Positions 1-9,696 of a stretch of DNA of 23,300 nt are shown piece after piece (position 1 is the stretch's first letter; the number at the start of each line of letters is the position of its first letter). The stretch lies in the NCBI GenBank assembly GCA_003049485.1, contig PYST01000486.1, positions 1-23,300 of the forward strand. Direction: 5' to 3'. The DNA comes from Ophioceras dolichostomum. Lineage: Eukaryota > Ascomycota > Sordariomycetes > Magnaporthales > Ophioceraceae. The notes beneath the pieces are model-generated. The model was not told the origin of the DNA and ran no database searches. It saw nothing but the letters and a program-made list of their open reading frames with translations. A program made the translations under genes and the position numbers.

Positions 1-1140
1 CGGAAAGAGTGAATCGCGTGGAAAGATGGTGGTACGGGCAGAAAGTGCGCAGGGTAATCGTGTGCGCAGGGTAATGGTGGCTCACGTTATTAGAAGTCCG
101 ATAATAAGAAGAAAGGCTAAGTTAATCGAAAGGAAAAGAAAGGGAGCGGATTGGGGCCGGGGGAGGTGCAATAAGATAGAGTGTAAAAAAGAAGGGGAAT
201 GACAATGCGGTCTAAGTTGATGACTGCAAAAGACAGAACACGGCCTGTTAACCGCAACAAAACGAGGCGAAGGAGGCTGGTTGGCTGGGAGAGACGCGAT
301 CACCTCCTCGCGAGAATTCAACAGAGCCGCCTCCCTATCGCCCCGAAGCCGAGAAACTAGGAGGCTGACCGACTGCACAGGCTAAAGAGAAGAAACCCGT
401 GATATGTCGGCCCTGGGGCGCCTCCTCCCCGACTCCTCTACCTAGGACCGAACAGCGCATCGTCTAGCTCTGCCTCTCATTCTCTCTTGCTCTCTTCGAG
501 CAAAGACTTGGCAGACGAAAGCATTCCCCACCTCTACACAAATTTGGGTGCAAAAGACTTCTCCAGTGTTTCCTGTCAAAGATCAAAATATCTCGTCTCG
601 TTTCCGAGTTTTGGGTAGTCTACTCGTGACCTCTCGTCGTCCCAAAGACCTTCGGTGTTTCTTGGGGTTTCATGGACTTGATGGTTTAATAATAAATGAA
701 TCGTTCGTTCAAAGTACTAAAATAAAAGGGGTGGGGGTTGAAGAGAAATGGAAACATGAAAAGGCGGATAAAACAAAACGCATCAGCAACACCACCATTA
801 ACAACTGGGGAGGGATATCAAAGCATAGTGGGATAAAAAAGAAAAGATACGGGTGGGTTGGTTGGTTCGGGTGACAGAGCGGGTTGTAAGTAGTAATAGT
901 TAGTCGTAGAAGTGGTTGTGGTGTTTCCCAACGCCGCATCTAAGAAAAAAAAAGAGATTGAAGAGAGAGAGAAAGAGTTTTGGGGAAAGGATCACGGAAA
1001 AGACAACCCCGGCCCTGGTGCTTTGTTTTTATTTTCTGTCCTTGTGCTTTTTCTTTTCCTTCAGTTCAAGCAATCAATTCAACGGTAAAGTCTGCCGTAG
1101 AAATGGGGGATAGAGGGAACGCGCTAACGGAGGCCGTCTT
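1..1140. other. Intergenic 3' flank of the septin gene
   Basis: No convincing gene is visible. Open frames here (for example 548-874 on + and 82-378 on -) have low-complexity or basic translations, no recognisable motif and no coding-like codon use. The stretch next to 1140 should contain the 3' UTR and polyadenylation region of the minus-strand septin gene. It is rich in G/A runs on the plus strand (about 940-1000), which are pyrimidine tracts on the septin strand. A gene ending to the left of the window cannot be excluded. Confidence 0.6.
45..75. repeat. Short direct repeat (14 bp, two copies)
   Basis: The 14-mer GTGCGCAGGGTAAT occurs at 45-58 and again at 62-75, separated by 3 bp, giving a 17-bp period. 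It is a small tandem duplication with no visible function. Confidence 0.8.
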
Positions 1141-2948
1141 CTAGTTGACGTCGTGGTCGCCGTTGGCCTCGGTGTGGTTGTGGCCAGCGGCGGCGGCGGC
1201 CTCGCGCTGCATGCGGGCCTCGATCTCGCGGAGCTGCGACTCGCGGGCCAGCAGCTCTTGGCGCTTCTCGTTGATCTCGCGCTGCACCTTGACCTCGATC
1301 TCCCGGAGCTTCTCCTCCTCGCGGCGGAGCTGCTCCTCCTTGAGTCGCACAGATTGCGACGCCAGGTCCTCGGGGTTCATCGACGAGTCGCTGTGTAGGA
1401 GGTAAGTTGGTAAGCTAAGAGTTAGGACGAGAAACGACACAATGACCGAGGATAGTTGTTAGGGGAGATATGGAAAGCAAACACGTACACTCCAGCACCA
1501 CCCTCCACGCTCTTGCTGAGCTTCTCGGTACGGTAGTTCTCGTATAGGAAGTCGTGGGTGATTTCCTTCAGGTCAGCCAAGTGGCTGTGGAGCAGGGCCG
1601 ACCTGATGGCCAGGAAGTCTGAGTGGCGGGGGTTGTCGACCTCGACGACGCCCCACGGGTACTGGCGGGCGCGAACCTTGCGACCACCAATCTCCACGAT
1701 ATCCTCCGATCCGACGATAGCGAACGGCATCAGACCACGGAGCTCCGCGTTCTCCTCGACAGTGTCCTCGTCGTCCTCCTCAATATCGTAGGGGAAGTTG
1801 TAGACGGGAATCCGGTAGTGCTCAATGTCCTCCATCACCAGCTTCTTGGACTCGGCAAGCTCGTGAGGGGTCAGCGAGTCGGCGCGGCCGATGACGGGGA
1901 TGACGTTGACACGGGGGGCAAGACGCTTCATCAACTCGATGTCCAGCTCACGGAGACTTCACATGATGAGGTCTAGATGTTAGCAAGACGGACGCAGGGC
2001 TAGGGCATAAGGAAAAGCACGGCAACTTCCAGCATGATCAAGAGGGACTTACCCATGGCCGGTAGGAGTGATGAAGTAGAGGAGAGCATGGATACGGTTG
2101 TCCCTAAACCGAGGATTACGCTTGATACGGGACTCCTCGGCAAGGATGTTGTCGTATTCCCTCTCCAGATATCCGACGATCTCGGAGAAGCTGCAGGCGA
2201 GCAAACACATGGTCAGACAAGCTCGTATGGGTCTCGATAGAGTCGCGTGTGGAGGACATTGACTTGCCTCGCCTCATTATCCACCTGGTCGCCAAATCCG
2301 GGGGTATCAACGACGGTCAGGGAGATACGGGTGCCATCCTCGTCGAGTTCGAGCTCTGCGGGAAATCGGTACCATGTCAGAACGCGTAAGCTCGGGTAAT
2401 GTCATCGGCAACGACGAAGTAGCTATTAACGCACCGACGGTGATGGGCTTGATCTTGACGCCCTCCTCGATGTGCGCAGCGTTAGGATCATCCGACTCCT
2501 TGTGGGCGAGGACGGTCTTGCCACACAGGGTGTTCACGAAGGTGGTCCGGCCTGGGAAGCAATGATGGAAGCAAGGTCAGGTCAGCTACAACACGCCTCA
2601 ATCGAATCGGTTTCGGGTTCAAGACCGACATCTCGAGCTACACGAGAATCGGGAATCGACGGACGAGGGTGTTACGAACCAGTTCCCGAAGCACCGCACA
2701 CCATCAGGCAGAACTGAATTCCCTTCTTGACGTTCTTCTTCCGGCGCATCATCTTCTGCAAAGATCCAAGTAACAAGCGAAGTCAGCACACGACCGAAGG
2801 TAGGAGGGCGCGAAAGGGGTCCGAAGCTGGGCAATTGGCGATGCCGAAAGCTTGATCTGATGCATATGATGGCCACGAGTCGGGGAAGCCCGGTCAGTCC
2901 ACGGCGGAATGTTGGAGCAGAAAATAAACGTACGGCGGGTGAAGACAT
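1141..2948 (-). CDS. cdc11: Septin, Cdc11/AspA class
   Basis: GTP-binding septin that co-polymerises with other septins into filaments and rings at septa, hyphal tips and infection structures. Seven exons are inferred: 2934-2948, 2680-2755, 2435-2551, 2268-2355, 2053-2190, 1489-1956 and 1141-1390, giving 383 residues, the usual size for fungal Cdc11. Visible features are a polybasic stretch RRKKNVKK (9-16), a P-loop GASGTGRTT (26-34) with Arg where most septins have Lys, G3 DTPGFGD (86-92), G4 position GRAD (168-171), the septin unique element with YPWGVVEV, and a C-terminal coiled coil (about 315-365). The P-loop Arg, also present in yeast Cdc11, and the short N-terminus point to Cdc11 rather than Cdc3, Cdc10 or Cdc12. 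The start is fixed by ATG at 2948, a 5-codon exon followed by donor GTACGT. Intron 2191-2267 has a GC donor. The acceptor of the intron ending at 1957 is the weaker GAAG. It is divergent from the PROPPIN gene. Confidence 0.96.
2191..2267 (-). other. GC-AG intron in the septin gene
   Basis: The upstream exon reads ...GAT AAT GAG GCG AG and is followed by GCAAGT, the consensus for GC donors. The intron ends in CTGCAG, and the next exon starts C TTC TCC GAG, restoring DNEASFSEIVGY across the junction. The nearby GT dinucleotides (for example GTCAAT four bases into this intron, or GTGGAT upstream) would break the frame of the conserved septin sequence. Confidence 0.85.
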
Positions 2949-4582
2949 GGTCGCTTTCTGTTTCTGGCTCTACTGAAAGTTGATACTCAAGACGGGCGAC
3001 GACACAGCTCTAGGAGTCGTCGGTAATTCAAAACTTTGGAGAAAAAGAAAAATGATTGCCTGCCGTTGCTTGGGGGTCGCGGTGGTGCGTTCAACACCTG
3101 CTTGCTTTGAAGGGAACTTGCTTGCTGTGAGAGGAAAGGAGGTGTGTGGTGTTGATGGGGCGGTCGAAATGCAATTTCACAATTTGTTCCAGCAAACAGG
3201 GGAGGCCGGCACGAAGCACAGGGCAGTTCAGTGGGGTGCGAGAGCCAATCAGAGCCGCTGATGAACGTTCCGCAGGAGAGCACGGGCCAGCTCAGAAACT
3301 CAGGGGCCAACCCGTCTAATCTTTTGGAGCCAGGCCCGAACGGGAAAGGCCAGCGGGACATTTCCCCAGCAAATTGATCGGTGACACCCAGTGCTGGCCC
3401 GGCAGCTCTCGTGCAGTGCATCTCTCTTTTCTCTGGCCGGCTGTTGGCACCTGCCATTCATTCTGTCATCTGAGCCAGACCAAAGAGCTAGCCTGCCGTG
3501 GATCACGACCAGTCAAGTGAGGAGGGGTTGATGGTATCAGTGGTTGGGGTCGTAATCGTCAGTATGGTTTTGGTCAGGTGAATGAGCGATCTTCGCCCTC
3601 GGTCTGCTGCTCAACGTTTAACCCACTGGCCGACTCAGAGTGAGTTCCTTCACATATTAGGTCCCCACAACTGTTCTGCCAGGTGTCAACTCACTCCTGC
3701 CACGAATTTACAGTATTACTCGCGACGCTGCGCGGAGCAAAGCAAACTCCAAGCGACTAACTGTGGCTCATCATCCCATCATCCCCGAGGCTCCAGCCAG
3801 TGCCAAGCAGCTTCCCCAGCTCCTCTACCGGGGCTTCCAACCGCCAACAATCGACATCTACCTTACCAACTCACCATTTACACGAGGTACCTGCCTGCCT
3901 TGCCTACCAGCTGCCGCCTCACTACACATCCTGTTGCATCGCGACTTACCATGATTGATGTACGCATTTCAGTGAGGTACCCAGCACGCGCCTCAGCAAC
4001 TCGCCGCAGGGCACAGCACCGGCAGCACCAGCAGCAGCGCATAACGGTTTACTCCCAGCTGCAGGGCTGACGACAGCGAAACGAACGGACGAAGGGGGAA
4101 AAGCACACTCGCTGAAATCCGTTTCCTATCCGACCGTCCCGTCATCTATCGGTGTTTTAGGCTTTCCTTTTACACCGTTTCTCGTTGCAATGTTGTCCAT
4201 AGAATGATATACGCATCATCACAATTCTTTCACCTCACTTACAAACCGCCCGCCCTATTCTTCTCGTTTCCTGCTCGAATTTTATATATTGTCTATTCGC
4301 ATTCTCTGGGCCTTGAAGGCCACAAGTCTTCACAGCGCTATTGCGTCACTTCAGCCCTCCAGGCAAGCCTTCGGGGCCTGTTCCTCCCGTTCCGGCCACT
4401 TCGTCCGTCACCGTTCACCGACGCGCACATCTTACTGAACCTTGCTGAATCCCCCATCTTCCTTACACCCCGCAAAACAAGCCTTCACCACCCACTACCG
4501 CTGCTTCTACTGCCGAGCACGTCCCATTTAACTTGATTCCAGCCGGCAAGATAGAATCCCTTTCGGGGGAAACTACGCCGTT
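2949..4582. promoter_or_regulatory. Divergent promoter region, septin / PROPPIN
   Basis: This interval lies between two divergently transcribed start codons and must contain both promoters and 5' UTRs. A CCAAT box is visible at 3245-3249, and a TATA-like TATATAT at 4283-4289, about 300 bp upstream of the PROPPIN start. The last 200 bp before 4583 are pyrimidine-rich on the plus strand, as is usual around fungal transcription starts. The open frames here (3582-4070, 4204-4536 on +) have no recognisable features. The latter could act as an upstream ORF if transcription starts before 4204. Neither promoter element has been tested. Confidence 0.55.
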
Positions 4583-6420
4583 ATGAATACGAGGCCCCCG
4601 CTTGAGAACCCCAATAGGCCGGTGGTGCTCTCCATCACCTTCAACAAGGACAACAGCTGCTTCGCCATCGGCCTGAACTCCGGGTTCAGCGGTACGTTGT
4701 CCCTTGACTGCCCCACCCCGTAGCCAACGTAGTGCTCCTTGCCTGCCCCTTTGGTGATCAAGGTGGTTCGCTAACATGGGTGCTATCTAGTGTTCGACTC
4801 GGCGATATGTGCTCCCAAGGTAGTAAGAGGTAAGTGGCAAAAGCACGGGATAGAATGCTCTCGGCAAGGCTGGCGCCAACCCCGATAAGGAGGATCTCGG
4901 GCAGCCTCCCACGCCGCTCCGCGCCTCCCCCTTGCCATAATTTGACGAGAGCGAAGAACGAAGTCTGATGATGGCCCCCCGTCCCACCTTTTCAGAGTTC
5001 AACGCCGGCATCGGCCTGGCCCAGATGATGGGTAAAACCAACTTCCTCGCCCTCGTCGGCGGCGGCCGGCAGCCCAAGTTCTCGGTAAACAAGATGATGC
5101 TGTGGGACGACAACCTGAACAAAGTGGCGCTGGAGATCAGCTTCCTCACGGCCGTGAGGGGCGTCCAGCTGGACCGGCAGCGCATCGTGGTCGTGCTGCA
5201 GAACAGCGTGCGGGTCTACTCGTTCTCCAAGAGTCCGGACCTACAGGCCAGGTACGAGACGGCCGACAACCTGCTGGGCCTCTGCGCCATGTCGGACCGC
5301 ATGATCGCCTTCCCCGGCAGGACGTCGGGGCAGGTGCAGCTCGTCGAGAGCGCCACCGGCAACGTGAGCATCATACCCGCACACTCGGCCTCGCTGGTGG
5401 CCATCCGCTTCAGCCCGGACGGGGAGCTGCTGGCCACAGCAAGCGACAAGGTAAACGCCTCCCCACGTCTCGCACAAGCCTCATGCGTCGCCACTCAATC
5501 GTCACCGAACCCCGGAACTGACTAAAATTTCACCTTCAACTGCATAGGGCACAATCATCCGCGTCTTCGCAACCAGTAACTGCGCCCGCATAGCCGAGCT
5601 CCGGCGAGGATGGGACCAGGCGACCATATTCTCCCTAGCCTTCAGCCCGTCCGGCACCATGCTAGCCTGCACCTCCGACAAGGGCACGCTCCACATCTAC
5701 GACGTGCCCCACCCGAACAAACCGCTTCTCTCCTCCTCCTCCACAGCCGCATCATCATCTCCAGCATCAGCATCCCGGGCCTCCGCCAGCACACCAGGAG
5801 TCGTCCCAGCGAGCCCTAGAAGCCCTCGCCTCGGCTCCGGCCCCTACTACCCGCCCAGCCCCGGCTCCGCCATCTCCTCCACGCCAGGCGGCGGTCCACC
5901 AGGAGCCGCGACCATCACGCCCTCCTCCATGACATCCTTCCCCTCCCCCGCATCCGCAGCGGGGACCTCGTCGTCCGGCGGCCCTGGCGGCGGCGGTCCA
6001 GAATCCGACAATAACAGCAAAGGCAAATGGGGCATCCTCGGCAAGATCCCGCTCATGCCCCGCTACTTCTCCGACGTCGTGTCCTTCGCGCAGGTGAACT
6101 TCTCCGCCGGCGAGGACTTCTCCCTTTCTTCCGGTGGTGGTGGCGCTTCGTCTTCCTCTAGAGGCGGAGGCGGCGGTGGAGTAGGAGGAGGAATAGGAGG
6201 AGAAGCAGGAAGAGCTGCCGCGCACCTAGCGGATGGCGCTACGTACGGCACCGCGCCACGGCCGCCGAAGGGCGTGATCGGCTGGCAGGACGAGGGCACG
6301 CTGCTGGTGGTGGGCGCCGGGTACGACGCCAGGTGGGAGCGGTTCGTCATCGGGAAGGGCCAGGACGGGAAGAGGTACTGCGCCCGCACCGGGTGGAGGC
6401 GGGTGCTTGCTGGCTCGTGA
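4583..6420 (+). CDS. hsv2: PROPPIN WD40 beta-propeller, Hsv2/WIPI3-WIPI4-like
   Basis: Phosphoinositide-binding seven-bladed propeller of the Atg18/Hsv2/WIPI family, expected to bind PI3P and PI(3,5)P2 on endosomal, vacuolar or autophagic membranes. Four exons are inferred: 4583-4691, 4791-4829, 4996-5450 and 5548-6420, giving 491 residues. Donors are GTACGT, GTAAGT and GTAAAC, with acceptors CTAG, TCAG and ATAG. Family marks include NYLALVGGG-like NFLALVGGG near residue 65, VMIWDD-like MMLWDD, the AFPG block, IPAHSASL, and the diagnostic phosphoinositide motif LRRG at 219-222. It resembles WIPI3/WDR45B and yeast Hsv2 more than Atg18. Two low-complexity insertions stand out: a Ser/Pro/Gly/Ala-rich stretch (about 261-360) and a Gly/Ser-rich stretch (about 388-441), flanking a KWGILGKIPLMPRYFS segment that aligns with the propeller core. 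Without them the protein would be near the usual 340-residue size. The assignment to Hsv2 rather than another PROPPIN paralogue is by recall, not alignment. Confidence 0.92.
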
Positions 6421-7221
6421 TGCCTGTCTTCCCACCCACCCCGGGTCTTTGCTACACGCCCACTTTTCCTTCTTCTGTTCTTCTCTCTTTGCAGTCTGTT
6501 TTCGTTCTTGTTGTTTTGCGACACTCTCTTTTTTGTTTAGGTCGTTGTTGCCCATAGCCGCCATCGACTGGCGCAGTCAGCAGCCCTCACTCCTTTAGGG
6601 CGGAAGAGGTGCGCCCGAATCGATGTGATATGATAGGAATAGATTCGGGAATTCATGCGTTTCCCGTATGACGCGGGTTTCACGCGCAGGGTTAAATGGG
6701 AGGGGCTGGATGGACTCTGGCTTTACGGGCGGGGACATAGCGGCGTTTATCGGGACATATATGAAACCACATGGGCGGTACACACACACATAACGGGTGA
6801 GTCCGCCGCGAGGGCGGAAAGAGGGCCGAGGGTCTTTGGCAGCAACGGAAGCAGCGGGCCGGCCAACAGCGAACTTCCCCATAGCGATGTTGCATGATCT
6901 TTGCTGGTATGGAACAGACGGCTTAGAGGTGGTGAACTTCAGTGTTATTGTTTTGCGAGGATTCCTGTCGCTCCTTGTATTTTGATAGGACGTATGCTTC
7001 GAGAGGGGCGATCGATGGGACCACATAGTGTCCATTTGCCAGCATCAGTGTAGGTAGCTACGCGAATTCTGGGTTATAGAAGGTCGCAAATAAGAATGGT
7101 TAAGCCTTCTCTGAAACGTGACTACTGGACCCTTAGCAGCATTTGGCCAACCAGATTGTAGGTGTGTATTTGGGTATCATTCTTTTTGGCGACGTCGTAC
7201 ACCTATCAACCTCCACGCAAC
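6421..7221. other. Convergent 3' flanks of the PROPPIN and Ist3 genes
   Basis: Two genes end here facing each other, so the interval should hold both 3' UTRs and poly(A) sites. The plus strand is T-rich just after the PROPPIN stop (about 6465-6545), which fits a 3' UTR. No coding signal, tRNA or repeat is visible apart from a short ACACAC run near 6780. Confidence 0.6.
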
Positions 7222-8411
7222 TCATGGCGATCTGCTCCTGGTCCTACTGTGACTCTTCCGCCGGCTCCGACGGTCTGGCTGGCGCCCATTGGCGTCCTCG
7301 GAGGCGCGGTCCCTTTCGCGACTTTTCGGTCTGCGCGGCCGGTCCGAGCCCCTGTCCCGCTCCCTCCTACTGTCGCGATCACGGCTTCCCCTATCTGCAT
7401 CTCGACCACGGTGACGCCGGTCCCTATCATCCCTGTCATCCCTGTCATCATCATCCCTCCTGCTGCGCCTATCCCGATCCCGGTCCTGGTCCCGATCTGC
7501 TCGGTCCCTGGAATCATGCCTGCGCCTCTCCCGCCTAGACTCTCGATCATCGCCCTCGACAACAGACGTCTCGTCCCTCTTCCGCCTCCGCTTCCTATCC
7601 GAACCCTCGTCGTTATCACTCATATGATCATCTCGCCTTGACCGGTGCGAGCGGTGGTGGTGATGTCGGTGGCCGTGCTTTTCCTTATCCTTGTACTTGT
7701 CCTCGATCCGCTTCCTCTCCTCTTTCCTCAACGCCTCCTCGACCTCCTTCTTCTTCTCGTCGATCAAGAACTCCTTCATCGGATCGTCGTCGTCGTGCTC
7801 ACGTATCAACAAAGCCAGCTCCCGCTCCTCCTTCAGCATAGGTCGGCTGCTCTCTTCCTCCTCCTCCTCTGCCCCCTCCGTGTCGCTTCCATCACCTTTG
7901 CCAGCACCACGCTCCTTCCTCTGCAAGTCCGCCCAGCCGACCTTGCCCTCGTCAGGATCGTCGTCGTCGCGGGGCCGGTAGCGAGCATGGTCGACGCGCA
8001 CCAGGCGGCCCGCTATCTCAGCCCCGCCCAGGTTGTCGACAGCCAAGTCCGTGCTGCGCTGGTCCTCGTACTTAAGCCATCCGAAGCCCTTGCTCTTGCC
8101 CGTCTCGCGGTCGCGCACGAGCTTGAGGAAGACCGGCTCGCCGAACTGGCTGAAGATGGTGATCACGTCGCCCTCCGACAGCTCGTACGGCAGGCCGCCG
8201 AAGTAGACGTACGCCGTGTCGCGGTAGTCGACATGCCAAGATGCTTCTGGGGTGCTGTTTGTTGGACACGGGATCGTTAGAACTTGGCTGGCATGACAAA
8301 TGCGATACCAGTCCGGATAGCATATGGAGAGGGAGACCAGGCGGGCGCAACTCACATTCCATTCTCGATCTCTTTCTTGTTAAGCGCTTGTATGGCGCGA
8401 ATCTGGTTCAT
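7222..8411 (-). CDS. ist3: RES-complex RRM protein Ist3 (Snu17, RBMX2 homologue)
   Basis: U2 snRNP-associated RNA-binding protein. With Bud13 and Pml1 it forms the retention and splicing (RES) complex that stabilises the activated spliceosome. Two exons are inferred: 8356-8411 and 7222-8254, giving 362 residues. The first exon encodes MNQIRAIQALNKKEIENG, the typical N-terminal extension, and ends with donor GTGAGT. The intron has CTAAC and acceptor AACAG, and the junction gives NGITPEASWH. One RRM spans about 33-111, with RNP2 VYFGGL (35-40) and RNP1 KGFGWLKY (74-81). From about 115 on the protein is charged: acidic runs, a His/Arg block, then a long Arg/Asp/Ser-rich tail ending in an SR-like SHSRTRSRSP. 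The tail is much longer than in yeast Ist3 but resembles RBMX2 and other filamentous fungal forms. Long open frames on the opposite strand are shadows of this biased tail. Confidence 0.93.
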
Positions 8412-9283
8412 CTTGGCTGTGATGACACGCTAAGAACGAGTTCGCGATCTCGTCGCCTAGTTCGCGATCACGTCCACGGCATTCCGCTCGTGTTGGAAGT
8501 TTAAAGCGGGGCCTGGTCGTCGCCACATATGTGCGCTACTCAGCCACAGCCACCAGCCACCAGTCCTCTGTCCCAGCCATTGCACGTGCTGGACCACATG
8601 ACCACCCCCTAAAGACCTCGGAGATATCTCCCCCGAATGTTGTCGTCGCTTCCGCACATTGGGCATCAACCACACCCTTCTCTCTATCTAAAGCCAATGG
8701 GGGAGACACCGTATCACGCCAGAATGCAAAGCTTGGTGCTGTTAGCAGCAGGATCGCCTCACTCGGTGCACATTCCGACAGAAGGCTCTAGTGCGTTGTC
8801 CGGCTAGGGTGAGAGCTCGTCATCTCATTGGCAGGGGCAGGGCAGACCGATGGCCAATGCAACGACGAGCGAAAACAGCCTGCGCAGTCGGGCGTGGGTC
8901 TCATCCCGCCGTCGTCCACATATCTCGACCTAGGTGTGGTAACACGGGCTGTAGGAAGGCATTCGTGTTGGAGCGGGGTCGGGCACCAGTAATAGAAAGG
9001 AGAGTCGAGGGGGAATCGAGTGGAAAAGGGGAAGGGGAAAGCGGCGGGTGGCACTAAGAAGGGCAAGTCCTCCATCATCATCATCATCATTAATACACAC
9101 ATCTACTGCTCCTGTACACTCGCGCCTCCCAAACCTCTCAGCAAAGTGGATTGCTTCATCATCATTCTTTCTCGCATACAATTGCCTTCAGAATCCTGCC
9201 GTCCAGCTGCCACATACTTGGCAGCCTTGGATCTTTACGAGAAAACCTTAGTTGTCCAAACACACGCACGAGCACAGTTCAAC
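8412..9283. promoter_or_regulatory. Divergent promoter region, Ist3 / small gene
   Basis: The region between the Ist3 start and the next ATG on the plus strand. It contains CCAAT boxes in either orientation (for example within GCCAATGG near 8693 and GGCCAATG near 8851), and an E-box-like CACGTG at 8583-8588 inside an interrupted inverted repeat (CCAGC...GCTGG). No protein-coding sequence is recognisable. Confidence 0.45.
9073..9090. repeat. (CAT)6 microsatellite
   Basis: Six exact CAT units in a row, about 200 bp upstream of the small gene's presumed start. The tract could vary in length between strains. Confidence 0.9.
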
Positions 9284-9536
9284 ATGTCCGTCACATCCAC
9301 ACAACTCATTCTGTATTACGACCAACTCTCGTCTTTATTATTGCTAATATCAATTGCCGAGAACAAGCTAGCTGCAAGCCCCGGAGTCCGTGGTGGCAAC
9401 CAGAGACTTGGCCGACGGCTCGACCAAGACCATGTATACCCTGAAGACCTTCAACTGCAACAAGCCCACCTGTCAGACGTCCTCCAAATACCAGGGGGCA
9501 CCTGCGCCCGCTCCCGCCCCTGCCCCGGCTCCTTGA
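9284..9536 (+). CDS. Possible small protein with Cys pair and Ala-Pro tail
   Basis: I do not recognise this gene. The clear part is an open frame from 9372 to the TGA at 9534-9536 encoding 54 residues, with GC-rich third positions. It includes ADGSTKTMYTLKTFNC, a Cys pair CNKPTC, and a tail of six or seven Ala-Pro units. There is no in-frame upstream ATG, and a TAG lies directly before 9372, so an intron ending in CTAG at 9371 is likely. ATG at 9284, in good context (CAAC-ATG), could supply a two-codon first exon (9284-9289) with donor GTCACA and an 82-nt intron holding CTAAT. That gives a 56-residue protein without a signal peptide or membrane segment. The donor is poor, so the 5' end is uncertain. 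The gene faces the kinase gene, 160 bp away. The codon bias and compact sequence suggest a real conserved small protein, but this is inference. Confidence 0.42.
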
Positions 9537-9696
9537 GAAGAATGATGGAGGGGTGCCACTAGACGAGAACGGCCTCGATGTTGTGGTGATCTTCGCTCTA
9601 GGGACATACTTGAAAGGTCAATCAAAGAAGGAAGCTTGTGTTTGAAGCGTTGGGCTCCATGTATCGAAACTTAGGACTCAGGGGAACTGTACCTAC

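Noticed and set aside
3582..4070. 162-codon plus-strand frame in the septin/PROPPIN promoter region
   Set aside because: No recognisable domain, poor codon bias and CAG-rich sequence near its end. More likely promoter or UTR sequence.
5767..6225. 152-codon minus-strand frame inside the PROPPIN gene
   Set aside because: Shadow of the Ser/Pro/Gly-rich insertion codons, with a low-complexity Gly/Ala/Arg translation.
7645..8280. 211-codon plus-strand open frame opposite Ist3
   Set aside because: It is the complement of the Arg/Asp/Glu-rich Ist3 coding sequence, giving a Leu/Val-rich shadow without any recognisable domain.
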